A program made the translations under genes and the position numbers. From the NCBI RefSeq assembly GCF_016808335.1, contig NC_053149.1, forward strand, positions 815,596 to 879,595: 64,000 nt of DNA. Reading direction: 5' to 3'. Shown here piece by piece: positions 11,706 through 23,900 of this stretch (positions are counted from its first letter, which is position 1; each line of letters starts with the position of its first letter). The notes below the pieces were generated by a model. It worked only from the letters and a program-made list of their open reading frames with translations, searched no databases and was not told the DNA's origin. This DNA comes from Panicum virgatum (taxonomy: Eukaryota; Streptophyta; Magnoliopsida; Poales; Poaceae).

Positions 11706-14700
11706 TCACCATGGTGCAGTGGCCAACTGCTGCAGTGTCAGACCGCTTCTCTTCACACTCGACTCCATCTCCTCCATCTCCGCGCCCATTTTCTGTAGCA
11801 GGCCCTTCACATTTGACAGCATAAGCTCAAGCGCTTTCAGTTTCTCCCCAGCATGGGCCCTCTCCGACTTGAGTTCCTTGTACTTCTGGCACTCGCTCGG
11901 CCCAGCTGGGAGGCTGAGGAGATCGTTGACGCGTTTCACCAGGAACGCGACGTTCATGCCCAGCAGCTCCAAGGACTCCAGGGTCTTCTTCCAGGTCATC
12001 AAGTCCTCGCGGGAAGGAGCCTGCGCCTTGCAGGCTCGGATACCCTCCGCGATGCTGATCGTCTCCATGATCACTCCCACGACAAGCGTCAGGTTTAGCT
12101 GCTTCAGCAGATTCTTGTGAAGGAAGGACTTCTGGGAACAGCAGAGCTCATAGTATCTCCTGCGCAGATGATCATGAAACTTGCAGTCGATGACCAAGCT
12201 GTCGACCACAATGTTGAAGTTGCTGAAGCTTGTGACATCGCCAAAGTCCATGTCTGAATCTGAGATCCTCAGGCCATCTATTGCTTCACTGGCTACAGCA
12301 TTATTCTCATCACTCTGAGGAACTTTGTCGTCGACTGGGCTAGCCTTCTCAGCCTTGTCATCTTCGAAACATCCTTTTTCTAGCAATTCAGGAGATTCAA
12401 TATTTGCCTCATATCCATGTACCAAAATCTGTCTTGAAAATTCAACAATAACTTACTTACTTGATAGCTTCCCTTTCTTGTGCACTTCCAAATTCAGCAG
12501 ACTGATTGCTCCATCAGCTGTTGTAAATTTGTTTGCTCTTATTATATATACCTGAACGACAAGCATAGCAATAGAATTAAAAAGTTTACTATATATGAAC
12601 ATCAACACATGGTTCAAGAAATGGTGTCCTGTGAACATGTTACACTAAGCATTTTGACAAAACATTGTGGGGGGACTTGCCATAAATTTCGTCGATCCCA
12701 CGAGCTGAAAAATCACAACATCGCCAACCTTAATATCATGCTTAATTGCAAAACCTCTCCACCCAGCACTGAGTCCCTGCTTTGCACCAAGATACAACGT
12801 CTGGTGGTCCTGTCCATTTTCATCTTCTAGGACAATTCCAGTGTCTTCCTTTGGAAGATGTTTGTTGCAAAAGTAAGTTGGCAGACCCTACAAGACCAAC
12901 ACAGTCATTTGCAACTAAAGAAAAAAAAAGGGAATTCGGCAGCAAACAAAGCAAGGTAATGGATCCAGGTGGCATGAACAAAAATTGAGATATAGCTGTG
13001 CATTATTTGTTTAAGCACAAGCACTCTTTCAGTGAAGTCAAAGAGGTCAGATAATCAAGAAATGACAACAATTTGCAAATTATTTCTTTGGCAGACTTGT
13101 ATCTGTGCTCTCCTGAAAGCTAAATTTTAAAAATCTCAGTGATATCCCTAGTCCTACTATTTCAGTAGCCATGTGGCTGGGTGTACATCAGGCCCCTCAA
13201 TGTGATAAAAGATCTAGTTTCTACTTTTGAAGCCATTTGTGTGGTAATTTGATTGAATGCTTCTTCAGGTTCCTTGCATTCCCTAGTTGTGCTTCCACTG
13301 TTGTTCATAAAGAAGCAATTACCAAATCTTTAGGATTGATCAAACATTCAAATAGCTAGTAGCCGTCTAACCGATGGCAACTTACCAGCCAAAAACCACG
13401 GACAACATGAGACTGTAGCATACGCTTGACAAAGCTAGGATGTTCTGCTGGCAACTTTGCCTGTACCTCCTCAGCTCTGTCCATCGCAGATCCATAGCTG
13501 TAGTGAACATTGGGATTTGGTTAGAGATGTAGTGGCATAAGTAGACAAGCTTGACAAATTACAGTTACAAAGAAGAAAGGACAAGTTGAAGTACTTTGCA
13601 CTTATATTTTGGCCAGGAAGACTTCTTTTCTCACTCTCCAGTCCCTTCGATGCCAAAACCTTCCATAACAGAGAGATGGAAAAATATGAGATGTAAAGAA
13701 GAAAACAAGGATATATTTTAATAGCATGTTCCAAATGTTGTGCTCTGCAGGTCACGTTATGTTGTCAGTATTGATGTTGTGAATGGAGTTAACTACAATT
13801 GTAGTGAATATCCCTTGAAGTTGAAGAAAAAAAGGTCTGCCTATTACACCCTGATGTATACAAGAAAAACAATGCAACAGTACCCATACTTTTAAAGGAA
13901 TAACCTCATCTTCATTGTAGGAATCACCATAATCAATTTCTATAGGGATAGAGAGCTCGTCATCCTGTAACCATTAAACAAATACTGTGTGACAGAAATA
14001 TCATGCTAATCGAAGAAAGAAAATATAGTCTGATCAAACGAAAATGCATAGAATAGTTGATTATTGATGGTACCAGATACTGGTGGGCATTGACAGAAAA
14101 ACATTGGAAATTATTTCTAGACTTCATTTAGGGCATAAGATACATTTCCAAACAACAAGCAGGGTGGATCTGCGGGGGGGGGGGGGGGGGGGGGCGACCT
14201 CCCCAAGATAAGCCCCCACTCCATTTTTTTGAACAAATAATGAAGAGGAAGGGAGAGGAAGAAGAAAAGACAGATGAGCCCCATCTTGACTTGGCTGCTG
14301 GATACGCCCCCTAACGACAAAACATGATCAAATTTAGGAAACAAAAGAAACTTTAAGGACATAACATTCTACGTAGCCCATCAAAGACTACAGAAACGCT
14401 GAGATCAGAACTGTGAATCATGGACCAACCAAGATACTGACACAGATTACTCTGCAACTCTGAAAACTGCAGGCCTGTAGCACCATCTAGCCTCTACAGT
14501 TCTAAAGTATTGCAGGTGTTAAATCTATTGTTCTATTAAACTAAGGGTGCTGATTAGGCAAACATATTGGTCTCCTTACATCAACTGGTAATTAAAGATC
14601 TTGCTTTTTATTCACTTCAGTATGATGAAAGAAACAGTAGCAGTATGAAGTCAATGCTAAATCGTTGCACGCAAGTCCTCACCATGGGCACAAAGTCATC

Positions 14701-14717
14701 ATCCTTGTCAATCTCAG

Positions 14718-14748
<31 letters not shown>

Positions 14749-15267
14749 ACTGTCAAGCAAGGCAAGCCTCTGCTTGACCAATGCCGTCTTCCGCTCCATC
14801 TTGCTCTTGGCGGACTGAGTGCCAGGTGATCTCCCCCTCTTCCTCTGCAGAGCAAACAATACAATGAAGCAGATGAACGGAGTATGAGATTATCTACAAG
14901 TGCGGAATCAAAGATCAAAACTTCCCCTGTTTCTAAGTCACATCTGGCAGTGAGAGTAACAAATCGACCAAAGACGAATGCTAGAAATAATAGCACAAGC
15001 ATATTCATGAGGCGACCAATTGACCAGGGAAAAAGAAAGGGCAGAAAAGCAATTATTTCGAGTGGCGAGACTGAAGAATAAAGAAAAATTCGTGCTTGCT
15101 GGATGTTTGCAAAAGAAAACAACGTCGCGGAATGTTCCATTAGCAGACGATTAAAGAAGCAGCCCTCGGTTGTTAACTGGTTAAATTACTGTACCGAACA
15201 ACGAGGTCAATGGCGGAGGAGGATAGGGAAGAAAGGAACTTGCTTTGAGGGGCGGATCCATCGCCAT
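11706..15267 (-). CDS. B3-domain transcription factor (Os01g0234100-like)
   Basis: My model joins exons 15267-15244, 14844-14683, 13964-13890, 13659-13595, 13497-13386, 12887-12681, 12551-12461 and 12379-11706 (469 aa). The B3 DNA-binding domain is spread over exons 5-7: HPSFVKRMLQSHVVRGFWL, then LPTYFCNKHLPKEDTGIVL, GWRGFAIKHDIKVGDVVIFQLVG and VYIIRAN. The N-terminal part is basic (RKRGR) with a poly-Ser run from a (CTG)n repeat near 14717, then an acidic stretch. The C-terminal 220 residues are mostly helical or coiled-coil, with no family I can name. Introns 1 and 6 appear to use GC donors (GCAAGT). The last intron is 81 bp with a GTAAGT donor; if it were retained, a TAA at 12453-12455 would end the protein soon after the B3 domain. 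A MULE sits 152 bp upstream of the ATG. Exon 1 (8 codons) is the least certain part. Confidence 0.85.
14163..14312. mobile_element. Small hAT-like MITE in an intron of the B3 gene
   Basis: The left end reads CAGGGTGGATCTGCGGGG, continuing into a G-run at 14176-14194. The right end is the inverse of a GGGGGCGTATCCAGCAG-type terminus. The flanks ACAACAAG and ACGACAAA could be an imperfect 8-bp target duplication. Confidence 0.45.
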
Positions 15268-15418
15268 TGCCTCCGCAACGCACTCCTGAAACGGAACCTT
15301 GGACGCCTCGAGGGGGTTTCGCTCTGCTCTGGAATCAATCGAAGGATTCAAAGTTGGAAATGTTGGGGTGGGGACTGAGGAGGAAGATCCAACAGGGAAA
15401 GGGGTGGCCTATAAACAA

Positions 15419-16534
15419 GGGTTTTTTTTATTCCTACCATTACAATTCTTCAACTTTGGACAAATACCATTACAATTCAGCTATTTTGAAATTTGCCATT
15501 ACAATTTTTCATACATACGAACCTTGCCATTTTATACATCTTCTACGTGCTTGGGCCCGCTATCAGGCCGTATATGTGTACGTATATTTCGTAAACACTA
15601 CTGCTGCTTCACTCACTCCACTCAATGACGTGCGGGCCCCACTCGTAAGGTTCTTCTTCAACCTCCGTCTTGGTGGTCAGCGGGGGCTCCAGCGCTAGGA
15701 GCACGACCTCACGCCGCCGCAGGGAGTCAGAGGAGGGCCGCCGCACAAGCTCCGCGGTGAGGGAGGAGGTGGTGGCACCGCCACTGGCACCTCACCGACC
15801 CACCCTGCTCCCGCCGCCATGGCCCCGCACCGGAGCTGCCGCCGCCGCATGCGCCGCGCGAGGGAGGAGGGATCTCGAGCCGTCCCCTGCTCGCCGCCCG
15901 GCTGCCGCACGTGCAGGCCGTCGTTCACGCCACCGCTCGCCGGCCGCTAGCGCCCTCCCCTGCTCGCGCCCGGCCGCTCGCGCGCGGCCGCCGCTCTCGC
16001 CGCCGAGCGCGCCGGATGCTGCACGGGCCTCCTCGTCCAGCTGCGCTGCGGCTCCGCCCCTACTCCGGGCTGCCGTACCTCTGCCCTGCCTCGCTTCCGA
16101 GCTGCTGCTCCTCCCCCGCGCCGGCATCCCCTACCTCGCGCCGGTCGTGCCCCGCCTCGCCCCTCGCCCCGGCCATCCTCTTCCTCCCGACCACGCCTCC
16201 TCTCTCCCGTCGCGCTCTGCTGCCGAGCTCGCCGGCCCTTCGCCCCTGTCCTTGCCGCTCCGCTCAAGCAGGGGAGCTCTGGTTGAAGAAGAACCTGACC
16301 AGTGGGGCCCGCACGTCATTGAGTGGAGGGAGTGAAGCAGCAGTAGTGTTTTCGTCCCCATAGAATATACATACACATATACGTCCTGACAGCAGGCCCA
16401 AGCACGTAGAAGACGTATAAAATGGCAAGGTTCAGATGTATAAAGAATTGTAATGGTAATTTTCAAAATAGCTGAATTGTAATGGTATTTCTCCAAAGTT
16501 GAAGAATTGTAATGGCAGGAATAAAAAAAAACCT
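15419..16534. mobile_element. Non-autonomous MULE with long TIRs (1,116 bp), possible Pack-MULE
   Basis: Terminal inverted repeats of about 250 bp (15419-15663 and 16281-16534) start GGGTTTTTTTTATTCC and end GGAATAAAAAAAAACCT. They are flanked by an exact 9-bp duplication TATAAACAA (15410-15418 and 16535-16543), diagnostic of Mutator-like transposition. The interior 15664-16280 is very GC-rich, unlike the AT-rich arms, as in Pack-MULEs that capture host gene pieces. I cannot name a source gene. The open frames inside are in several phases and are not supported as genes. Confidence 0.88.
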
Positions 16535-16543
16535 TATAAACAA

Positions 16544-17190
16544 TGGTGGTAGTAAAGGTGGAGAAGCTACAGGAGACTGGATTCTCGGAGTCGACCGTAC
16601 AGCTACAGGAGGATTGATGGACGCGCGGCTGTTCCCACTCCACGCCACGGGGTTCACCGCCGAATGGCAGCATTTTTATTTTGAAAACCTTCCAGGAATT
16701 GGAAGTACAACGCCATTTCTGCACTTTTCTTTCGACGGAAACATTTCGTCCTGTTCATATGGGGAATCCGTTTCTTTCCTTCTTTTTAAGCTCGACCAGA
16801 GTTCTTTTCCTTACTCCTATATCTTTTCAACCTGTGCATTCGACTTCCATGACATTATTGACTTGTTATTTTATTTTTTATTTTTTTCCATAATGAAGAG
16901 CATTGAGCTTCACGTTTACACGATGGAAATTTCTCAGTCAAAATTTTCCATAATAAACAAAAAAATAAAATAACTCAGGTTATATTTGTTTTTATACTAA
17001 GAAACATTGATTGGACCTTGCGTGACCAACTCAAGTAGAAATGTGAAGCAGCTAGCATACTCATTTTCTTGGAATTGCATCTGCACAACAAAGATAGTTA
17101 AGCGGTTTTAATGCCTTTTCTGATTCCGTGCCCCCTTGTGCACTTACAGATGCTGTCAAAACAAAAAAAATTATAATTGCTCTCTCTACT
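16544..17190. other. Intergenic AT-rich DNA, no gene seen
   Basis: Contains short open frames only (for example 16512-16973) without recognisable protein features. This was the upstream flank of the B3 gene before the MULE insertion and may hold displaced promoter elements. Confidence 0.4.
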
Positions 17191-17195
17191 CCCTC

Positions 17196-17340
17196 TTTAT
17201 AAGGTGTGCACTTACAATTTTTTACTTGATATGGATAGATTTGTAAGAAAATGTATTATCCTTAAGTTTATAATCATACCAATTATAGTATAGAATAAAT
17301 AAATGGTCAGACTATAGTTTTGGAGACCGTGCTATATTAA
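17196..17340. mobile_element. Degenerate Stowaway MITE copy
   Basis: Begins TACTCCCTCTTTATAAGG and shares internal motifs (AATAAATGGTCA, GACCGTG) with the intact Stowaway element next to it, but lacks a clean right terminus. Confidence 0.5.
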
Positions 17341-17346
17341 AATATA

Positions 17347-17602
17347 CTCCCTCCTTCCCTGTTTATAAGGCATACACGTATATCAAGATTCAAATCTTGT
17401 CATCTTTGACCAATAATTTGACTATTAAATTTTTATTTTTATAATGCAAATTTCATATGATTGGATCATAATCAAATATATTTTACAATGATTATAAATT
17501 TATAATCAAAAGTGATATAATATATGATAAATAAATGGTCAAAGTATTATTTAGAAGACCGTGTCATGTTCCACCATGCCTTATAAACGGGGAAGGAGGA
17601 AG
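17347..17602. mobile_element. Stowaway MITE (Tc1/Mariner type)
   Basis: Inverted ends CTCCCTCCTTCCCTGTTTAT and ATAAACGGGGAAGGAGGAAG enclose a 256-bp AT-rich element flanked by TA (17345-17346 and 17603-17604), the Stowaway target duplication. Confidence 0.85.
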
Positions 17603-17639
17603 TATATTATAAAGTGAACTTTATGAATGCAGAGGAAGG

Positions 17640-18814
17640 AAACACGCAACTACTAATTAGAGCCCGTGTGGTGCGGCTCTAGCTTCGGCTCCACTAGTAG
17701 CTCCTGTAGGAGCCGCACCAAACATAGTGCTCCATCAGCAACTCCACTAGTAGCTTCTGTAGGAGCCGCACCAAACAGAGTGCTCCATCAGCAGCTCCAG
17801 AAGCATCAAATTGGGAGTGCTGGAGCTCTTTTTGATGCTATCTGCACTGCTATGCTATAAACACGCCGCTAAAATATGCAGGTGCACACGCTGCACCGCA
17901 GAATGCTATCGGTACTGCTATTGATGCAGCGCATCTGCACATACAACGTGCAGAACCAGCGAACGCCATCGGCTCTCCTCTCTCTCCACCACACAGATGC
18001 AGCAGCGGGGCCAGCCGGGGTCGCAGATTTGGGGCGGGTACAACGTAGGGTGCGGTGCCATACAGGGTGTGCTACCACCGTCCTGACGTGCGGGACTGGC
18101 CGGCTTGGCATGCCGTTTGATGACGGAGCGGTGCTGATAGACTGAGAGGTGCTTCGGCTCCGGTCTCCGGCTGCAGGAGGAGCTTTTTTTTTTGCAAGTT
18201 CCAGCCCTCCGAAAACAACTTCGGCTTTGGTTTTTTTGATGGAGCGCTTTTCTAGTTGAACTAAAATTGTTTTGAAAAATATTTGGTAAAATAGTTTCAC
18301 CATATGTTTTCATAAATGGATTAAGAAAGTCAAATGTTCAATAATTTTTTATTTTACCTTCTATTTTATTTTTTGCTTTCATTCTCTCTCCTCTATTTAT
18401 TTCCTCTCCCGTGCGCCTCCTTCCACTGGCGGCGTCTCCTCCCCAACTGCCGGCGCCTACCCCGCGTGCCTCCTCCTGCCGCCAGCGGCATCCACTAGCG
18501 CCACCACCTCCCCGTCTCCACCCGCTCCTCCTCCCACCGACCAGCACCACCACCTCCTGAGCTCCACCCGCACGCGCTGGCGCGCTGCCACTGGCCTTCG
18601 CCTGCACCTCCTCTCGACAGCCTAGCCTCGGCCCGTGCTCTCGTGGCCCTTCACGGGGACAAAGAGATCCAACGGGTGGGAGGAGCTGCGTGAAGCCGTT
18701 TGGAGCCACGTTTTCATGGTTTCACCCATATGTGGAAGTTGCAACCAGCTCCATATGTGGCTCATGGTCCGGAGCTGGTGGAAAATCCACGGCAGTGCTC
18801 TGGCCGTTGTTGGG
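17640..18814. repeat. Composite GC-rich repeat region with ~70-bp direct repeats
   Basis: Two direct copies of a segment with CTGTAGGAGCCGCACCAAAC and TGCTCCATCAGCA lie at about 17690-17800. Similar GGAGC/CCGGCT-rich motifs recur near 18150 and 18690. They resemble the ends of common grass elements, but I could not define boundaries. Open frames in 17876-18709 are short and unsupported. Confidence 0.4.
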
Positions 18815-19135
18815 ACCCTGTTTAGTTCCCTAAATTTTTCATGCGCTATAGTAAATTCGAATATTTGATCACTAATTAGAAGTATTAAATGTGGATAATT
18901 GATAAAACTCATTCCATAACCCCGGGTGAAATCGCGAGACGAATTTAATGAACTCAATTATGCAATTATTAGACAATGTTGTATTACAGTAAACAACCTC
19001 TAATGATGGATTAATTAGGCTTAATAGATTTATCTCGCGATTTTTTGTCCATCCATATAATTAATTTTATAATTAATTTATATTTAATACTGTTGCATAC
19101 ATTGCCAAATTTTTTTTGGAAAGGGGCTCTTAGAT
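18815..19135. mobile_element. MITE, hAT/PIF-like (GTTTAGTTCC family)
   Basis: Starts with CCCTGTTTAGTTCCCTAAATT and contains the conserved grass MITE interior (ATTAAATGTGGATAA, GAGACGAATTTAATGA, ATTAATTAGGCTTAATAGATT). The right end GGAAAGGGGCTC is only partly complementary, so the exact ends are uncertain. Confidence 0.6.
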
Positions 19136-19378
19136 TTGCGCCGCGGTGGTGGTTCAGCGGTGACGTGGATGCTCAATGAGGAAATGCAAGACGCTTTCCC
19201 AAATCATGCTTTTGCGTGTCGCGAGGCTGAGATACGACTATACGAGGAAACAAGCAGGCTCCTATGAGTTCCCTTGCGGTTACGGTTCTGGTTTAAACGC
19301 GATCAATTTCACGGTGATTTTGTGCAGGCTTTTATTTAGACTAGGGAAGATGTACGCCACAGATACGTATTTTATTTT

Positions 19379-20746
19379 GGGTTAATTGGATTCATGCCAG
19401 TATAATTTTTCGAGTTCACTGATCTGCCATTACAATTCATCATATTGGAATCGTGCCACTATAATTTTACAACTCTATGAAACATGCCACTATGTACCTC
19501 TTCGCTGTGTTTTTTATATTTAGAGAAAATTCAATTCATGCCACTATAACTCCCGTGAAATTGGGTTTCATGTTGAAAATCATGCCACTCAATGGCATGG
19601 ATTTCAACCTGAAATCCAATTTCAAGAAATTAGAGTGGCATGGATCCAACCGACCCTTATATTTATGGACCAAAATACACCTAGCTTTCTTCCTTCTCTC
19701 GTCCTCTCTCCTTCCCCTCTCTCTCTCCATGAGCAGACCCGCAGGGAGCATTGATTCGTTGTCGTCTTCCTCGCGAATTCGCTTGGTTTGCTGCCTTCCC
19801 TCCCTCCCCTTGTCGGTCGCACTCAGCTCCACTCCTTCCCTACCTCCCTCTCCAATCCACTCCCCCATTTTTTTTTCCAATCCACCTCAATGGAGTGGAG
19901 CCAAGCCCGCCGGCCCATGGCGGAGCTGCGCATGCCCCATTCCATCGACAGTAGAGGCTGTGGGGTAGCTGCTGCTCGCATTGCGCGCCTCCTCCTCGTG
20001 CTCCAGCCGCTAGCCAGCTCCTGCTCCTGCCCTTCCGGTGGCCGCCCGCTCGGGGGCCACAGCCGCCAACATGCTTCCGGTGTCGCGCCCGCTCAGGGGC
20101 CGCCGTCGCCACCTCGTCCGACACCGCGCCATCCGCGTTGGGTGCCACCAGGAAGAAGGGGAAGGCGTCGGCCGCGTTGCTGTTGCGGATGCCAGTCGGC
20201 TCGCCCATGAGCCGCGCCGAAGTAGCGGGTGTGTGCGGCGTCGCCCCGGCGAGGCAGCATGCGCGGGTCAGGACGCGATGCTCGGGGCATGGCGCGCGCG
20301 AGGGCGGCGAGGCTGCGGGCTGGCGGGCCGGGACACTACGCGGCGCAATCGCTTGGGAGCGGCGCACGGCGTCGTCGCAGCCGCGCAAGGGCGGGGCCAC
20401 CGGCGCGGGAGCGACGCGCGGAGAGCGGCCCGCGCGCGAGGTTTGGGCGCCCAGTAGCGTGCGGGCATTTGCCGCGACGGCTGTGCGAAGCGCGACCTCC
20501 CCTCCGGCGAGAGCTAGCAATCGAGCGGCTATAACACCATGGAGAGAGACGAAGGAGAGAAGGGATTAGAGGAAGAAGAAGACCAAGAGTATTTTGGTCC
20601 AAAAATTTTCAGAAACACAACGAAAAAGTACGTAGTGGCATGTTTTATAGAGTTGTAAAATTGTAATAACATGATTTTAATATGATGAATTGTAATGGCA
20701 GATCAGTAAACTCGAATAATTGTAATGGCATGAATCCAATTAATCC
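19379..20746. mobile_element. Non-autonomous MULE with GC-rich interior (1,368 bp), possible Pack-MULE
   Basis: Ends are GGGTTAATTGGATTCATGCC and the inverse of GGATTAATTGGATTCATGCC, in TIRs of about 140 bp. Both ends are flanked by the exact 9-bp duplication TTTTATTTT (19370-19378 and 20747-20755). The interior (about 19730-20570) is GC-rich with overlapping open frames on both strands, for example 226 codons on the minus strand (20520-19840). This suggests captured genic DNA, but no domain is recognisable. Confidence 0.85.
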
Positions 20747-20755
20747 TTTTATTTT

Positions 20756-20929
20756 TCTTCCATTAAGCAATGATGTCGTTTATTTTTTTTCCAAAAATAA
20801 TACACATCTTCTTTTCCTTCCATAAAACAATGATGTCAATTAATATCCTTCCAAAACCATCAATAATACACGTCTTTCTTTTCCTTCCATAAATAATGAT
20901 GTCAATTATTATCCTTTCAAATGAAAAAT
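20756..20929. repeat. Degenerate minisatellite (~60-bp unit), left part
   Basis: Three imperfect copies of a unit with CTTCCATAAA, AATGATGTCAATTA and ATCCTTCCAAA. Similar units continue beyond the right end of the large MULE (25480-25560), so the MULE inserted into this array. Confidence 0.65.
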
Positions 20930-23900
20930 AGTAAAATGCATCTGTAGTACAACAATTATGCAAGTGCGTGCAAATTAGTCCAAGAACTAGTAAACTGATC
21001 AATCCAATACAAGAACTTGACACTTTGGTGCGCATACGATCCAAATCCCGCCACGTCACGTATTTGTCCGCAGTGGATGATGAGGTGGCAGGGTGGGATC
21101 AGCTTGGCTCGCGGAAACATTGGCTCGGCACGACTCAGCCCGGCTTGATAGACATCATGCAACAAAGGGATCCCACGTAGGGTTTGCGGCAACAAAAATA
21201 TGGTTTCACGTCGGAACTTGCCGCAGCCGCCGGCGATCGGAACTCGCCGCTGCCGCTGGTGATCGGCACTCGCCACTGCCGCCGGTGATCGAGATCGAGT
21301 TGCCGCTGCCGCCGGTGATGGAGCCTCATCGTAGACAACCCAACGCTAGTCCTCCTTCATACGGTTAGTTGCCCCCTAATCTTAACCCAACTATTTTGTT
21401 CTTGCGATTTGTTCACCTGACTCCTATGTGTCATCGAAGTTGGAATGGAAACACTGTTCTTTTTTTGTCTGCATAAAAACCTTTGCCCTATTAGCTTGTA
21501 GCATGTGCGAGCAGTGCATGTGAAACACTCAACCGTGAGTTGTTTCAGATCATAAAAAAATGAAATCACTTTGGTAGTGCTTTGTGCTAAATACTTTCTT
21601 GACTAAGGTATTTTCCAATGCAGATGTAAATGATGATTACTTCAGTGTAGAGATACATTATAAAGGATTTTTCTGTGGACTTGGCAAGAAAAGGATATAT
21701 ATGGACAACAAGATAGATTGGTTTGATTTTTGTAATACTGATACATGGTCCCTATTGTATGTTGATGATTTCTTGGGGATTCTAGAATGCAATAATTCAG
21801 CATCTACAAGAGTTTATTGGTGTGAACCAGGGAAGTCAGTGGGAGATGGATTGAGAAGTTTGAGGGGTGATGCCGATATCATTGCAATGTCAAATGTGGC
21901 TTCTACTTGTAAGAACATTATGCTGTATGTCGACCATTTAAATTTCCTTGATGGCATTTTTCACAATGGAACACAACAACTCCAACAAGTGGAACATACT
22001 AGCCCTGAGAGGAAGTCTAGTCGTCTTGAGGTGACAAGAATGGGTTCTCAGGAAGGTATTGAGACAGAAGAAGGTGAGCAGGACTTAGGTGCAAATGAAG
22101 ATTCAGAAGGGGATTCTGACTTTATTGACAGTGACTACAAGCTCAACATCGATGATGATGACTTATTTGGTCAAAATGTGGATGATATTTTAACAGATGA
22201 AGAGGCTAAAACTAAAGGGAAGGAGGTTTGCAGTGACAATGAGTTAGAGGAAGACAATGGCGAAGATGGCGTGGGGAGTTCAGATATCAGTTTGCTCAGG
22301 AAAGATGTTGATGCAAGTCCAGTGAAGTTTAATGTCAAAACTTTCAGGGCAGATGTTGACATGGTAGCACCAGTGTTTAAGTTGGGAATGGTATTTGCAA
22401 ATGTTGAGGAGTTAAGGAAAGCAATCAATGCATATAGCGTTAGGGAAAGGAGACATCTCCGGAAGGACAGAAATGAGAAAAGTAGGCTAGAGGTGTATTG
22501 CCAAGGTGATTGTCCATGGAAGCTTAAGGCAACTACTGACAGCAGGAGCAAGAGCATGCTCATCAAGGAGTATGTTGGCACTCATACTTGCAACAAAACT
22601 TGGAAAATCAAGGCTTTAACTGCTTCTTTTCTATCAAGGAAGTACATTAACATGTTCATAGATGATGAGAAAATGAGTCTAAAGGCTTTTGCAGCTAAGG
22701 TGCAAAGGGAGTACAACATGACCCCATCTAGACACAAGTTAGGGAGGGCAAGGAAGGAAGCTTTGCGCATAATTCACGGTGATGAAGAAAGGCAATATAA
22801 TCAGCTTTGGGACTATGGTGAAGAGCTCAGAAAATCTAATCCTGGAAGTACATTCTTCCTCACATTGAAGGCACTGCAGTATCCTAAAACTGGAATGGTC
22901 ATGGAACATTTCAGTACACTATATTACTCCATAGATGCATGTAAGAGAGGATTTCTTAAAGGATGTAGGCCCATTATATGCATTGATGGATGCCATATTA
23001 AAAACAAGCATGGTGGCCAACTATTAACAGCAGTGGGGATTGATCCAAACGAGTGCATATATCCAATTGCTATGGGTGTAGTTGAGGTTGAATCAACAAG
23101 CACGTGGAAGTGGTTCTTGTCTACTCTGAAGAATGACATAAATATCCTCAATACAGGTCCTTATACCATTATGAGCGACAAACAAAAGGTACATCACAAG
23201 AACTTCTAGTGACTGCCCTATATTTAATTTTATGGTTGTTTCTTTACAAGTTTTGTGTGTATCAACAGGGTTTGATCAATGCTGTGAACAATATTTTCCC
23301 TGATGCTGAACATAGGTTTTGTGTGAGGCACTTGTATCAAAATTTCAACTCCATTCACAAGGGGGAAACACTAAAGAATGATCTATGGGCAATAGCTAGA
23401 TCTAGCAGTATCCCTCAGTGGGAGAAGAACATGGAGCAAATGAAGAAGGATAGCCCAGAAGCATATGCATGGGTTGAAGAATTGGCACCTAGTACTTGGG
23501 TTAGGGCTTTCTTTAGTGATTTCCCTAAATGTGATTTGCTACTAAACAATAATTGTGAGGTCTTTAACAAGTAAGTTACCTCATACCCCAAGTCATTACT
23601 TATTGCACATTGTTACTTCATAGCTTCTTCTAACATCATTTTCGTATTCCCTTAGGTATATACTAGATGCTAGGGAGATGCCTATAATCTCAATGTTTGA
23701 GAAAATCAGGTGTCAAATCACAAATAGAATTTATACAAAGCAACAGGAAGCTACAGGTAAGTGGACTAGCACTATATGTCCCAAGGTGAAGAAGAAGCTT
23801 GATAGACATATAGAGATAGCAGCATCTTGTATGGTATATCCTGCAGGAGGAGGGATTTTTTTCAGTCAATGACAAATATGGGACTAACATTGTGGACATA

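Noticed and set aside
12453..12455. In-frame TAA as a nonsense mutation killing the B3 gene
   Set aside because: An 81-bp AT-rich intron with GTAAGT donor and CTAG acceptor removes it and keeps phase, so an intact gene is the simpler reading.
19840..20520. 226-codon minus-strand frame as a host gene
   Set aside because: It is wholly inside a MULE with exact TSD and has no recognisable domain; kept only as possible captured DNA.
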